Source: Symbiodinium natans
Lineage: Eukaryota; Sar; Dinophyceae; Suessiales; Symbiodiniaceae
DNA: 64,000 nucleotides
Direction of reading: 5' to 3'
Assembly: GCA_905221605.1 (NCBI GenBank)
Contig: CAJNDS010002781.1
Span: 118,501-182,500 of the forward strand
Shown one piece after another: positions 11,160 to 22,517 of the stretch; positions within the stretch are counted from its first letter, which is position 1, and every line of letters starts with the position of its first letter. The notes below the pieces were generated by a model. That model was given only the letters and a program-made list of their open reading frames with translations, did no database searches and was not told the DNA's origin. The position numbers and the translations under genes were made by a program.

Positions 11160-11256
11160 TATACTCCACTTAGAACCTTCATAAAAATATTACTCTTAAA
11201 ATCCTCTTGGGTTTTATTAAAAAAAAACAAAAATAAGTCCCAAGGGGGATATAGTA
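11160..11256. repeat. Dispersed repeat family A, copy 1
   Basis: Contains TATACTCCACTTAGAACCTT, ATCCTCTTGGGTTTTAT, an A-rich middle and CCCAAGGGG. The CTTGGG/CCCAAG pair flanks the A-rich loop as an inverted repeat. A second copy lies at 20788-20880. Confidence 0.8.
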
Positions 11257-11359
11257 CCAGGCGAGGACTCACACCAGCAGCTTTCAGCTGGAAGCGGAAC
11301 GACAGCTCATACCAGTACCGCACATTCAAGGAAGCGACTTATAGGGCTTAGAGACTCTC

Positions 11360-11487
11360 GCAAGGAGCTTTGGGGCTGTTTAGGCTTACAGTAGGCTTAA
11401 ACGGCCTAAACAGGCTTTGAAGACTAGCAAGCAGCTTTGGGGCTGTTTAGGCTTATGGTCGGCTTCAACGGTCTAAACAGGTTTTAA
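11360..11487 (+). repeat. Two-copy tandem repeat, period about 68 bp
   Basis: Both copies contain AGCTTTGGGGCTGTTTAGGC, then a GGCTT(A/C)AACGG(C/T)CTAAACAGG segment. Inside each unit TGTTTAGGC and GCCTAAACA are inverted, so each copy can fold. Confidence 0.85.
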
Positions 11488-11597
11488 GATTTTGAACGCA
11501 AGGCGGCTGTCTGGCGCTGGGAGGGCGCATGCAGGGCCGCGAGGCTGGCAAACAGTGGCTCCGCCAACCTGGCGATCCAGGAGCTTGGCGGCGGGTC

Positions 11598-11637
11598 AGG
11601 GGTTTAGGGTTTAGGTTTAGGGTTTCGGGTTTAGGGA
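11598..11637 (+). repeat. Degenerate TTTAGGG array
   Basis: About five units, some with deletions or a TTTCGGG substitution. Confidence 0.85.
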
Positions 11638-12019
11638 GGGCGTGGAGTGTAGGCATGGGTTTCGGGGACGGAGGCTTCAGGAACGCCAGTTGACGGGCAT
11701 GCTGATGGGTGTATGGTTCGCCCGCCGAAACATGCAACCCCAAAATCCGAAAAAACATCAGGGCCCAGAACTCAAAGGGGGCATTCAAACTGGGCCACGA
11801 CACTGCCAGAAATCATATTACAGGACACTCCCGCGAACACGGTATCCCTCCATCCCATTGGTGCCACCCAATGCTGCATCACAGCGGCCGGTCCATGAAG
11901 AGCACCTGGAGAGAACAGCGTCCTCTATCGGTTCATGCAGGAAGCCTCCGTGGTTAAGCAAACTAGTTGCGCCGATCCTACCAGCATGATTCGTCCACAG
12001 AATTCCAGCATCCCCCCCT
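11638..12019. other. No gene recognised
   Basis: Three overlapping plus-strand frames (11642-11989) and one minus-strand frame (11803-11465) exist, but none reads as convincing protein. Confidence 0.3.
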
Positions 12020-12279
12020 TTAACCCTAAACCCTAAAACCCTAAACCCTAAAACCCTAAAACCCTGAAACCCTACAAACCCTACAAACCCTACAAACCCT
12101 ACAAACCCTACAAACCCTACAAACCCTACAAACCCTAGACCCTACAAACCCTCCAAACCCTAAACCCTAAAACCCTAAACCCTAGACCCTTACAAACCCT
12201 AAACCCTTTTTGAGCACGGACTGAGGACCCTAAACCCTAAACCCTAAACCCTAAACCCTAAACCCTAAACCCTAAACTT
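12020..12279 (-). repeat. CCCTAAA array containing a homogenised CCCTACAAA block
   Basis: 12066-12140 is about nine copies of a 9-bp CCCTACAAA variant, flanked by CCCTAAA and CCCTAAAA units. 12229-12279 is a clean CCCTAAA block. A short TTTAGGG patch follows at 12464-12482, again in the outward-facing order. Confidence 0.93.
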
Positions 12280-12518
12280 ACAGCCATCCAAGGCACATCT
12301 GAGGCCAGCAGGAGGTCGAAGACTCCCGTCCGGAAAGGCGGCGCACCTGGTGACCCTCTCCTTAGGGATTTAAGCAGGGTTTTGGGTTGTTTTTTCAATG
12401 CAACGACTCCCTTTCTCCAAGCAAGCCCGCCCATATAAGGGCATGCACTGTCGACCAGGGTTTTGGGTTTAGGGTTTAGGGTCTTTGTTCGTGCTCCAAC
12501 GGTTTGAAAAGCTATGGG

Positions 12519-12947
12519 TCAGGAGGACTGTTTGATTGTGACCTCAGGAAGCAACGTGCAAACAAAATAAATACCAGTGAGTTCATTAACTACACAATCG
12601 TCACACCTGCTTGTCCCTGGTCGTTTCGTGCGTGTTCCCAACAGGCATGAACACATTTGACAGCGCGTCTGCTTGGAGAAGCACATGCCAGTGTGCTCGG
12701 CACGGTCACCATAGGAATGGATTCCCCACCACATCCTTGAGCAGTACAGCAATGCCAGTGTTTTCAACATATATGCCCTTTGATTGGATGCATTATCGTC
12801 CCCCCCCCTTCCACCATGACTTGTCCATAGAGAGATATGATGACGATTGCAAGAATACCACCTGACGACCTGCACTGACTCCTCAAAATCTGATGTTGGA
12901 GCAAGATATGCAGCAGGGCCAGCCCGGAAACAGCAAGAACTAATCAC
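12519..12947 (-). other. Open frame of 142 codons, coding status doubtful
   Basis: Minus-strand frame containing NQRAYMLKTLALLYCSRMWW then GIHSYGDRAEHTGMCFSKQ. Cysteine-rich and partly protein-like. No family recognised and no splice sites assigned. Confidence 0.18.
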
Positions 12948-13091
12948 GCAAGCAAGTCCAAAAACTCTCGTCTCTCACGACTTTTGCATCGAGCGAATTA
13001 AACCCAGACGGAGATGAGGGGTCAGCCCGGGATGAGTGAGGACGCTTGCATCTGGACCCGAGCTTAAACTAAACCGCCATGTGATGAGCTC

Positions 13092-13219
13092 TCCTCTCTC
13101 TCTATCTCTCTCTCTCTCTTCTTCTTCTTCTCCTCCTCTTCTTCTTCTTCTTCTTCTTCTTCTTCTTCTTCAGGGCTTGAAGGGCGCGCGAGCACCCTCC
13201 GCGCACAAGGCGCGCCCAA

Positions 13220-13250
<31 letters not shown>

Positions 13251-13345
13251 CTTTTCAACCTTTTCTTTAGCGGGGCCTAGCGGGCAAGCCCCCTTCCTTC
13301 CTTCCTTCCTCTTTCTCTCCCTCTCTCTCTGTCTTTCTCTTTGGC
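13092..13345 (+). repeat. CT/CTT/CCTT microsatellite cluster
   Basis: Pyrimidine tracts (CTCTCT, CTTCTT, TTCC) interrupted by about 60 bp of unique sequence. They yield Ser/Leu and Arg/Glu artefact frames. Confidence 0.95.
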
Positions 13346-13475
13346 ATGCGTGAACCGAACAAGCCTCGCGCAAAGTCGTAGACAACGGCATCGCAGCACG
13401 CAGCATTGAGAGCGGCAGTGCCCAGCGCCAGGCCAAGCACGGCCGACTCCTGCCAAGCGATGTGTTGCAAGGTGG

Positions 13476-13566
13476 TTTAGGGCTTAGGGTTTAGGGTTTA
13501 GGGTTTAGGGTCTTTTGTTCGCTCCCGCATAGCTGGCCGAACGTAGGGTTTAGGGTTTAGGGTTTA
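13476..13566 (+). repeat. Two TTTAGGG arrays separated by about 30 bp
   Basis: 13476-13511 and 13543-13566, same orientation. The spacer is GC-rich unique DNA. Confidence 0.9.
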
Positions 13567-14704
13567 GCTCAACACATGCGTGGTGTTTGTGTGTGTGGCT
13601 TTGTCAGCTCATGAGAACTCATGGGATACCGGGCAAACCTGCGCTTATCGGTGCTCATGTGCTTTCGGTGGCACCGACAATTGCAACCTCCTGCGGGCCT
13701 CCAAAGGAGAACACGCGGTGTTGCCACTTTGAACAATATACACTTCCCCCACGAGCCTTGTCTGACCTTGCTTGCAGAGCGAGCGGTTGTTTGCAGAAGC
13801 ATGTCCAACTATATAAGAAACCAAAACTGCAACAAAAAACATGCTTTACATGACTATTTAGGCAGTGGGCAGCACAACGAAGCCGGCGGGCGCAGCGCGG
13901 ACGCCCAGCGCCCCTAGCCCTGCTCCCAGCTCCAGCTGCAACCTCGTCAAGAAGATGTTGCTGTCATTTCTCGGACACCGCTGGGCAGCCATCCTATCCC
14001 TGCCGCCCAACTTGAAAGTTTGAAGCACAAATCCTGGATGACCAACTGAAGACTTCAAACTCCGCGCTGAGTTGAAGATCACGCACCCCATGGAGGTCAC
14101 TCCCTGCAGCCCTCTGCCTGGGTGCAGGAGGTGGCAGCAGCGCGGCCGCAGCGCGCGAGGCGGCACCCCAAGGTTGGAAGCCAGTGGTGTCCTCGAGTGC
14201 TCATACCGTGGTTTAGGATCACAAGCAGCTTTCCTTGAGGCTTTGCGGGAATGGTTTCGACACTCACTATCGCACGGGGCACTCTTATGATTTACGGTTG
14301 AGGCGTTGCGCTCAGCGGATCTTGCAGGGCCTGGGCTTGAGGGTTGAGAGGCAAAACGCTGGGTTTTTCTTGGGGGGGGGGTGTTCTAAGTATTGGGAGT
14401 GCAGGGAGGTTCAGGCGTTGCAACTTCACGTTGAGAATGAGAAAGGTTAGGGCTTCTTCGGGTTGAGGTTATATCAGAGGGTTGGGGGGGAGGGAGCATG
14501 TGCGAGCAGGGAAAAATATTCGGGGAAGCCATGTAGCGGCGTCTGCACTAGAAAATGACCTGAGCACCCGCAAGCAACCAAAGCTTTGTGCCACCACCCT
14601 CACCAAAGTCCTCGCAGCCATTTTGCAAGCTATCTGGACCTCGACAAAGCCTCGCGCCAGTGCTGCGGGAGCTGTGGGTGACCCCCGTTTTGTACTGGTA
14701 GTTG
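13567..14704. other. Weak minus-strand exon-like frames
   Basis: Minus-strand frames at 14282-14160 (AIVSVETIPAKPQGKLLVIL) and 14110-13920 (GVTSMGCVIFNSARSLKSSV, RNDSNIFLTRLQLELG) have protein-like composition and could be fragments of one gene. Not classified. Confidence 0.22.
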
Positions 14705-15107
14705 CCCTAAACCCTAAACCCTAAACCCTAAACCTCCGAGCGGCGGATGGCAAATGGAACTGCGCAATTGTTGGGGGAGCAGAGGGCCCATCTTCTACTC
14801 AACCGGGTCTTTCGGTCTCACCCTGCGGAAGCCTGACGATGGTCCCGCCCAGCGCGAGTTCGCCGCCCGGCTCCATGTATTTCAGGCTCTTCTGTGGCTT
14901 AGCTTGCCCAGCTGCGGTGCCACAAAACCCTAAACCCTAAGTCCTAAACTGATACAACCTTCCGGCGTAATTCGCATAATTCAACGTATGGCTTTGTGCT
15001 GCTGGCTGCCGGCTCCGGAACTGACTTGACAGAGAAGCCGAAATCCAATCTCAGTTTCGTGTGTTCACAAGCTGTGTAGGAACCATGGAACCCTAAACCC
15101 TAAACCT
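14705..15107 (-). repeat. Three short CCCTAAA arrays
   Basis: 14705-14733 (four units), 14925-14946 and 15088-15107, all in the same orientation, spaced by about 150-190 bp of unique sequence. Confidence 0.88.
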
Positions 15108-17939
15108 GAAGATCCGAATCAAGGTTCTCAAAGGCAAAAATGCCGCATGTGCCACAAACCCGACATGCGAATGTTCAAGCATTACCGCATCACACAAACA
15201 TGTCTGCATGTATGTGTAGATGGATATGGATATGTATATGTATATTGTATATGCATATGTAGGTGCAGGTGTATGTGTATGCGTGTGTATACTTATATGT
15301 ATAGACATATGTTCCGGAGTCATGGCATGCGCGGCACATCCCTCCACGACAGGTCGGTGGTCTCTTGATGATGGGCTGTTCTTGTCATGAGAATCTGCTC
15401 ATGTCAACACCAACGAACCTGCTAGGCCCGCTAGGCTTAAACCCTTCCACGATTCTGATTCTGGCGTAGGGGTCATTGGTTTCACTTGAAAGTCCTAAAA
15501 GTTACAATCAGGATGGATCGACAGACACGGCGCAGGTACGGGCAGGGAAGATTGAGGGGCTTCCTTCAACCGTGCTCTGGACCTTATAAAGGGCCCTGGG
15601 GCATACACCGCGGAACTTCAATCTCCGGCCTCATGCGGATGCCGCAGGAGACGGTGGCGTGCCTCAGGAATGCCCGCGTGTGCAAGGTGCAAGCTAGGGC
15701 TTCCAGTTCAACCCTATGATGCCCCTAGTAGAGCCAGCCTCTTCAACCTGCACAACCTCAGATTGGCGTATGCCTTAAACCTCAGTCACCAGCACGGCAC
15801 AGCTGCTGCCAGCACCAGATGATGAGGTACGCAAGGCCTGCGGAGGTTTGAAGCTGGGCGTTGGATTTCATGCCTTAGAAGCATTTGCTGCATGTGTTGC
15901 ATGGTAGTTCTGTCACCCCCGATGCACTAGATCAGATAAAACTGAGCCAACATGAAGAGACGATGTCCTGTGATTCGTGTCTTTTTTTGGCTGGGGTTGG
16001 GCCCGCGCTTCGACGGCTTCCAGTATTCAGATGTCCTAACCCCGGGCCGCTCACAAGGTTTTTGGCCACACCTACAAACGCATGGCTCCCCCCCAAAAAA
16101 GGCCCAAAGACCGGTGGATCTCTGCCACCTCTGCAGGCCAGAAAAAGATGCAGGCGCACCTCAGCTGGGCATTGTTATAGCGCTGATCAGGTCACAGTCT
16201 ATGGCGATTTTTGTCTTCGGGACGCTGCTGCCTCGATAACATAGATGTGTTTGGCGGGCGGTGTGACCCGGAGAGAACCTGATTGACCCCGGAACCGGAA
16301 GTGTAGAAACGCGCCAAAACCCCAAACGATCTTGGCCATCCATGGCAACTTTGAAAAGGCCTAAGGAAGTGGGCCAGTGGGTCTCGGCAAATGTGGCTAA
16401 CGTGGCTGGCGGAGCGATGCGGTGACCATGATGTAGATTGGAAGAATGCCGCCTAACACGTCACTGTCTTCAAGGTGCAAGTACCAGGTTCTGACAAAGG
16501 TACACAAAATTATCACAGGAGGACAGAGGGCTGTTTATGCTTTGGCTGGAGCTTCTGACTCTGAGCCTTGCGCTGCTGGTCTGATAGTCCGATTCCGACA
16601 GACCCTTACACCGATGTGACCAGCAGCTTCAGCGGACCCTTGGAGCTTGACATGCTGATGCTCACAACGATAGCACGCTCGGAACCATGGCGTGTGTCTG
16701 AGAGGAGGACCCATCCCAGGTCGTCTTCGCCTGACCGAGTTGAGCTTTCAGGATTGCCGCAGCATCTCAAGTTTCAAGACTCCACGACATCTGCGACCCT
16801 TCACAGGACCATGTCAGCCCCTAACTTTTGCAGCCTTGTCGTGCACCTTAAGACTGCCTGAGGAACATGAACTATTCCACTCTCTGAGGTGCAAAGATGC
16901 CACTGAAGGACCCAACTGCAGAGCAACTTCCACCCGGCCAAGGGCTTGAACAGATGACAGCGCTGTGCGCAGCAGCTTTACAAGCAGGTCTGGGGCTGTT
17001 TCCCTGACCTCTCTTGTGGAAGCGCAACTCAAGTGCTGAGTATATTAGACAGGAAATATACCCCAAACCCTGGGCACTCAACCTTGTGAATCCCCGGCAA
17101 CTGTCGCAAGGCCTCTCCAGTTCAGGTTCCCCAGCCTCAGCAAGAAAGTTTTCAAGTCCAGATCCGACACGCAAAAAGGGAGTCAACAAGTTCAAGCTCA
17201 GGTGAAGTCAGGCATGTCCGTCGTCGACCAGGAAATGTTTGGACTTTACAGATGCAACCAGGCGCGCACGCGCAAGTGTAAGCGTCTGAAAAACATGCAA
17301 AAACCCATGCGACGACTTCTTGCTTCTCATATTGGTGCTGGGATTTGGGAATACCACCTCGGGACGTTTGGAAGTGGAGGACAACAAGACGGGTTTTGGA
17401 ATTTCCAACCTGATGGCCGACACACATCCACCCAAGTCTGTTTGGGGGAATTTGAGGCATCCCACACCCCCTTTACATGGACTATGCTGTCTATGTAGCA
17501 CACGCCAATGTTCGACCACCCGCCAGCTGCAGCGACACCACAGAGCATGCACTAAGTCTATACCACGAGCCTGCTTCGCATGCTCTGGAGCGCGCACCCC
17601 TCACTTCCATTCCATTGCACCGGGGCAGTGGCCCTTTCGCGTAGAGTCGGTGGATGAAGGTGCAGCAAAACAGCTCCACCTGGGAGCAGCAGTTCTCGGG
17701 TGGCAAGTTTAGGGGGCGAGGGGTCGTGGGTTCCAAGGTTCAGCTGTTCGGAGCTGCTTCGGGAGCGAGTTCAAGAAGAAAATCCTTGAGGTAGACTACC
17801 CTTCTGCAGAAGAAACCTAAACACACCTGTGTCACGCCTAGGAGATTCGCTGATGGCCCGGGTTCTGTTCGGAGGCAGTGCATGAGTGGAAAGGGGCTCG
17901 CATGCCACGACGGCCAGCCCTTCAGCTCAAAAACGAGGA
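15108..17939. other. Long stretch with no recognised gene
   Basis: Holds a TATG/TGTATA-rich microsatellite at 15205-15312. The only appealing frame is a short plus-strand one at about 16898-17008 (MPLKDPTAEQLPPGQGLEQM then TALCAAALQAGLGLFP), which ends in a stop. Longer frames at 15885-16244 and 17152-17712 are not convincing. Confidence 0.35.
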
Positions 17940-17987
17940 CCCTAAGCCCTAAGCCCTAAGCCCTAAGCCCTAAACCCTAAACCCTAA
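17940..17987 (-). repeat. CCCTAAG/CCCTAAA array
   Basis: Four CCCTAAG variant units followed by three CCCTAAA units: a locally homogenised variant. Confidence 0.9.
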
Positions 17988-19863
17988 AGAGGACGAAGAC
18001 CAGCAAGAGACAGAGCTCTGACATGGCGTCAAAAAGGCACACAGCTCCACGGCCAAGGTGGTCAAAAGACCTGCTGCCCAGAGCCCATCCAAGTCGAACG
18101 CCACAGCCAGCAACAGACATTGCCGGATGGGATCAGCGATGCAACCGCCATGACAGCTTGAAAGTTCATGCCTTCTGACGAAGGCAAATGGACCCAGCAC
18201 GGTCGGGAGTTCAAGTCCGACAGCTGTACATGTTCAACGTAGGTGAAGGAACCGAAGCCGAAACGAGCATAGCAGTGCCAACACTATTCGAGGTGAGCAT
18301 CAAGCTGACAGCGAGAGTCCAAGGTTTGGCCGGCAGATTCCCACTCCAAACCTTCTTCAGGAACCGACCAAGGTGGGAAATTGAGGCTACTCTTGGGCAT
18401 GTCACCATCGGAAACCCAAGAAGTGTTTGGGCCAGGCGTCGGGTATGAGTGCAGCTAAGAGCTCTGGGACAAAACCTTAGAACAATGTCAGGAATACATT
18501 CATCCCTGTCATAAGTAACTGGGTACGAACCGAACCATCCAGAAAACACATGAAAACACCCCATATGCTGCTAGGCCCTAAACCCTAAACCCTGAACCCT
18601 GGCCGCCGCAGGTTGCCAAAGAAAATCTTGCGGGCTTCGGGCCCCGCTCAGAACAGTGGCAACAGTGCTGTGGGTTTCCGTGCGCCCGGGCTGCTGTCAG
18701 GACTGTGAGGGCCAGGGCCTGTCCGTAAGAGAAGTGGGAAGACTTGTCTTTGTGGGGTCTAAAGAGCCAGTCCTATAGCCCGAGCAATCTCTAGAGCATC
18801 AGCGGACGAGTTCAAACCAGCGAGGGGGGGGGGGGGGGGGGGCACGGGGCAGCACACATCTCGATGATGTTGTGTCTACATACGCACGCTTGCAGGGTCT
18901 GGTAAGGCTCCGAAAAAAGAGGCTGGGCCAAGTTCTTCAAAGTCACATCCTGAAGCTCTAACAAAACTTCGGGAAGTCTCCCAGGTTGTGAGTGTTGCAA
19001 TTCGGCTTGGGGGTATGTTTGGGGTCTCTTGGTGGTGTACCCTTTCTTACCCCATCTGGAGCCTGCTTGTCCAACCTGGACTCCAACTTCTTGCAGATGG
19101 TGTTTTCGTGGTACCACCTGACACGCGCATGGTAAGGCTTCAGGGTTTGGATGTTGTAATATATAATATTTATAACAGACAGTATAGAATATCTAACATA
19201 AGATGATTTTTGTGGATAAAGCCCATCATGAGGCACAACACGTGGCGACCCCGGAATCTCGGTCCTCGCAGTGTGCAACATTTTAACATTCCAGCCGTTA
19301 GAGTGGCGTGGGGTCCCTATGTCCCCACTTGCGCCTGTGTTTCCGTTAAAGAACTGCTTGTGCCTACTGCTATCAACCCCGAAGGGTTGGAACCCGCATC
19401 CCAAAACCACAAAACGTCTCAAAACTATTCAAAACGCTCAAATACCAAAGCGAACGCCTCAGCCGAGGGTGCCCCCTTTCTGCCTACCTCTGTACTTTTT
19501 CCTGAACAGGGATACTCCCCCCTTCAAAACTCTTAGGAACTTGCATCCTCGCACCTCCCTACCACCCTAGCACCACCACCTGCCCATGAGTCATTGCTGA
19601 TAACATACATGTTGTGTCATCCCAAAGCAGATGCATCGGAAAATCCAAGCATCTCCAACAGAAAATTCGACGCCGTTTTTCGGCTGAGCTTGCACAGAGC
19701 TACTAAAAGTCCGTCAACCAACCTTGAGCCGAACTGCTGTCGAGCCTTACCATCTCAGAGGCACGCTGCATGCAACGCAGCGCTAGCCACTACGAGCAAT
19801 TCACACCCTCCTTCCCTACCCTGCCACTCCCGTTTTTTGGGTGTCCCTGAGATACAGAATTTC
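17988..19863. other. No confident gene
   Basis: Overlapping frames on both strands at 18188-18564 (plus: FNVGEGTEAETSIAVPTLFE) are ambiguous. A CCCTAAA patch lies at 18574-18600 and a G18 run at 18823-18842. Nothing in 18.9-19.8 kb reads as conserved protein. Confidence 0.35.
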
Positions 19864-20093
19864 ACCCTAAACCCTAAACCCTAAACCCTAAACCCTAAAC
19901 CCTAAACCCTAAACCCTAAACCCTAAACCCGAAGGTGGTCGACATGCAGAGTTACAACGAAACTGTTCTTCTGGACCCCCGGCCTTTGGTACTTGTCTTC
20001 CACCTCTGAGGTGAAATCCTGCGGTTCATATCGGGCCAGTAGGGTTTAGGGTTTAGGGTTTAGGGTTTAGGGTTTAGGGTTTAGGGTTTAGGG
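19864..20093. repeat. Telomere-capped cassette: (CCCTAAA)9, 109-bp spacer, (TTTAGGG)8
   Basis: 19864-19930 is CCCTAAA and 20040-20093 is TTTAGGG, both perfect, enclosing 109 bp of unique sequence. Confidence 0.93.
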
Positions 20094-20569
20094 CAGCACT
20101 AGAACCAGGCAGGGACTCCCGCATGCTTCGGAACATATCTGCTGGGAGCTTTTGAAGGGGGGTTTGCTGCGATTCGCCTTCGTGAAATATTTCTGCTGCT
20201 CGGGACACGGCCCACCCATGAGTAGTAGTCCTTCAGGAAATAAGGTTGCGCACAGGCGCGTCTTCCGTGACAGTTCCGAAAAAGTCTGGTGCAACAGGAT
20301 CCAGGTTCAGAAGTACTCTGCCTTGAACGATAAACGCCCGAATGTTCGCTTGCAGCCTCGAACTGCGAAAGCCCAGAAGCCAAATTGGCAACCCGAAGCC
20401 ACTTCAAGACTTTAAGCCCAGCTCTGTCCGGCGTGCGCAGGAAAGCCGAGAACCACCACTTCCAGCTTTTGACCTGCCATGGTGTGGAGGCAAGGCCCTT
20501 TAAGGTGTAGATTCTGTCACCTCGCACAAGCAACTTGGGGTTTGACAGTCCTTGGCACTTGCCTCGCAA
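20094..20569 (-). other. Open frame of 156 codons, doubtful
   Basis: Minus-strand frame with RIYTLKGLASTPWQVKSWKW and AFLRTPDRAGLKVLKWLRVA. A second frame on the same strand (20294-20088) also reads well (LCATLFPEGLLLMGGPCPEQ), so two exons in different frames are possible. Confidence 0.22.
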
Positions 20570-20669
20570 GATACCATCTCATCCTCGCCATGACTACCCG
20601 AAGTGAGTTCCCATATGAACTCGGCCAGTGCATTCCTTCATTGGGCCCCTGCCGTCCCCCGAAAGCAAA

Positions 20670-20703
20670 CTAAACCCTAAACCCTAAACCCTAAACCCTA
20701 AAC
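20670..20703 (-). repeat. (CCCTAAA)n short array
   Basis: About five perfect units. Confidence 0.9.
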
Positions 20704-20787
20704 CACATGATCCCACATGGGCTTCACCTTGGCGGCCGTCTTCGAGGTCGAATTCAGCTCCCTGGCAGTGTCGCAGAGACTTGAAAT

Positions 20788-20880
20788 CTATACTCCCCTT
20801 AGAACCTTAATAAGAATAATATTTTAAATATCCTCTTGGGTTTTATATAAACAAAAAAACAAATCCCAAGGGGTACATAG
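20788..20880. repeat. Dispersed repeat family A, copy 2
   Basis: Matches 11160-11256: CTATACTCCCCTTAGAACCT, TATCCTCTTGGGTTTTAT, A-rich loop, CCCAAGGGGTA. Same orientation as copy 1. Confidence 0.8.
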
Positions 20881-21459
20881 AAATTTGCTGACTAGTCCGG
20901 GTCTGGCATGGCTTGATCGGTACAAAGCTCGAGGGACCAATTAATGACAAAGTGCTGCTGGGTCTCCTGGTTGCTGTCCCTCACTCTCACTCGCGGGAGT
21001 CTGCCTCAAGACGCGTTGAAACTTCTCTTCCTGCCCAGCGGAATCATGGAAGTCAAGTGAGCTAGAGGTTCGCAATGTCTGGAATGCTGACACAGGGCCT
21101 TGCGGCTTTCTCGCGGTGGACCTAGATTCTTGTGGAAGGTCTGCGCTCTTTGACTACATGTTCTGCCTTTTTCAAATTCCATCAGAAGGGCTCTGGGCGG
21201 CATTATCCTGAATTGCTCTCAGAATGAGGTCAGCATGTGGACAGACTTAGAATACCAAGCTAAACTCCCACACGCTGTGCCTGGCTAGGCGAGCCACTTC
21301 TGGCATCCTGCAGTGCACGCGTCGTTCGTGGGCTTGCCGGCATACCAGGCAGTAAGAACGCGTCGCATGATGATGATTGGCTGACAATTATTCATGGCTT
21401 AGGGTTTAGGGTTTAGGGTTTAGGGTTCAGGGTTCATGGCTCATGTGGCGGTTGAAGAT
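20881..21459. other. No confident gene
   Basis: A minus-strand frame at 21203-21006 (LLMEFEKGRTCSQRAQTFHK) is weakly protein-like. A TTTAGGG array sits at 21398-21430. Confidence 0.3.
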
Positions 21460-21732
21460 TCAAGCAGATGGGTCCCACACATTCGGTTTGGAAAACATGC
21501 TCCTGTTGTGCTGCATGCCAGCTGCTGTGCATCCAGCCGCGCACGCGTTTGAAGCAAGTCCAAGGTTTTGCATAATTTCCTCTGAGTCACCATCAGTCTT
21601 CGGCGGAAGCAGGCTGAACTCAAACTGTGTCCCCCCATGAGGCCCGAAAACCCTCAAATTGTCAAACGACACTCTGCGACTCTTGCCCACATTCGAGGCT
21701 GCGGCTGCAAACGGAAGGCCACCTTGTTGCAC
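21460..21732 (-). CDS. Exon-like open frame, unrecognised
   Basis: A 90-codon minus-strand frame containing GLPFAAAASNVGKSRRVSFD, FGPHGGTQFEFSLLPPKTDG and DSEEIMQNLGLASNACAAGC. Its composition is more protein-like than either the opposite strand or the other frames. Degenerate TTTAGGG arrays abut both sides (21398-21430 and 21736-21797), so this may be a gene fragment caught between repeats and not a working exon. Confidence 0.25.
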   Translation of the reverse strand: MQQGGLPFAAAASNVGKSRRVSFDNLRVFGPHGGTQFEFSLLPPKTDGDSEEIMQNLGLASNACAAGCTAAGMQHNRSMFSKPNVWDPSA

Positions 21733-22144
21733 CTAGGTTTAGGGTTCAGGGTTCAGGGTTTTGGATTTGGGGTTCAGGGTTTAGGGTTGAGGATTTAGAA
21801 TTTCGACTCTCATACTGGCGAATGTGGGCAGGGCTCTTGGTCTGTGGGTCCAGGCTACAAGACAGGGTTCAATGTCCCCAGAGTGAGCAAGATACATGAA
21901 CCTGGCATGTATTGAGAGAGTTCCCGAGAACACGGTCCATACCACCTGCGACACTCAGATGTGCGCAACAAAGTGGCCTGGGAGAACCATGTAGGAGTAT
22001 CAGACTTTAACAACAGTGGACATGTGCCAACATGGGTTTAGGGTTTGAGATTGCAGAGAGGCCAAGCAGCATGTGTCGGCAATTGGTCGGCAATTGTCGC
22101 CATGCAGTTCATTGGTGCCGAGGCCAGGTTGGTTGTCACTGTCA

Positions 22145-22229
22145 TGGTTTAGGGTTTAGGGTTTAGGGTTTAGGGTTTAGGGTTTAGGGTTTAGGGTTTA
22201 GGGTTTAGGGTTTAGGGTTTAGGGTTTTA
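22145..22229 (+). repeat. (TTTAGGG)12 array
   Basis: Twelve near-perfect units, one of the longest uninterrupted arrays. Confidence 0.95.
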
Positions 22230-22234
22230 GGCAA

Positions 22235-22517
22235 GCGTTTCGTGACGGAGCATCTGCAAAGTTCACGGAAAACAGGTTTGTCGGCACACCGTGCAAACAC
22301 ATGCTCATGACCCATGCCCACTGTTTCTCCGAAGTGCTTCTGTATGCAAGCAGCACGTGCTGAGGAAATGGCCAATGACATTCTCATGATGAGGTTGTTG
22401 CCGACGGTATTGCCTCAGAACCAACAAGGCTGAAAAGATAGCGCAGTGACCCTTACCCAGGTAGGTTCGACCTGCACTGCAGAAAGCTTCGCTCTTCGCT
22501 GCTCTCGTCGTTGTCAA
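22235..22517 (-). CDS. Exon-like frames, unrecognised
   Basis: Two overlapping minus-strand frames look coding: about 22505-22400 (FCSAGRTYLGKGHCAIFSAL) and 22387 to about 22240 (AACIQKHFGETVGMGHEHVF then ARCADKPVFRELC). They would need a splice or frameshift between them. A long TTTAGGG array (22145-22229) begins directly at the 3' side. No family recognised. Confidence 0.22.

Noticed and set aside
18198-18230. TTCAAGT with flanking GTCGG/CCGAC, like a tRNA T-arm
   Set aside because: The stem does not pair in register with a 7-base loop and no acceptor, D or anticodon arm can be built; a similar hit near 7145 fails the same way.
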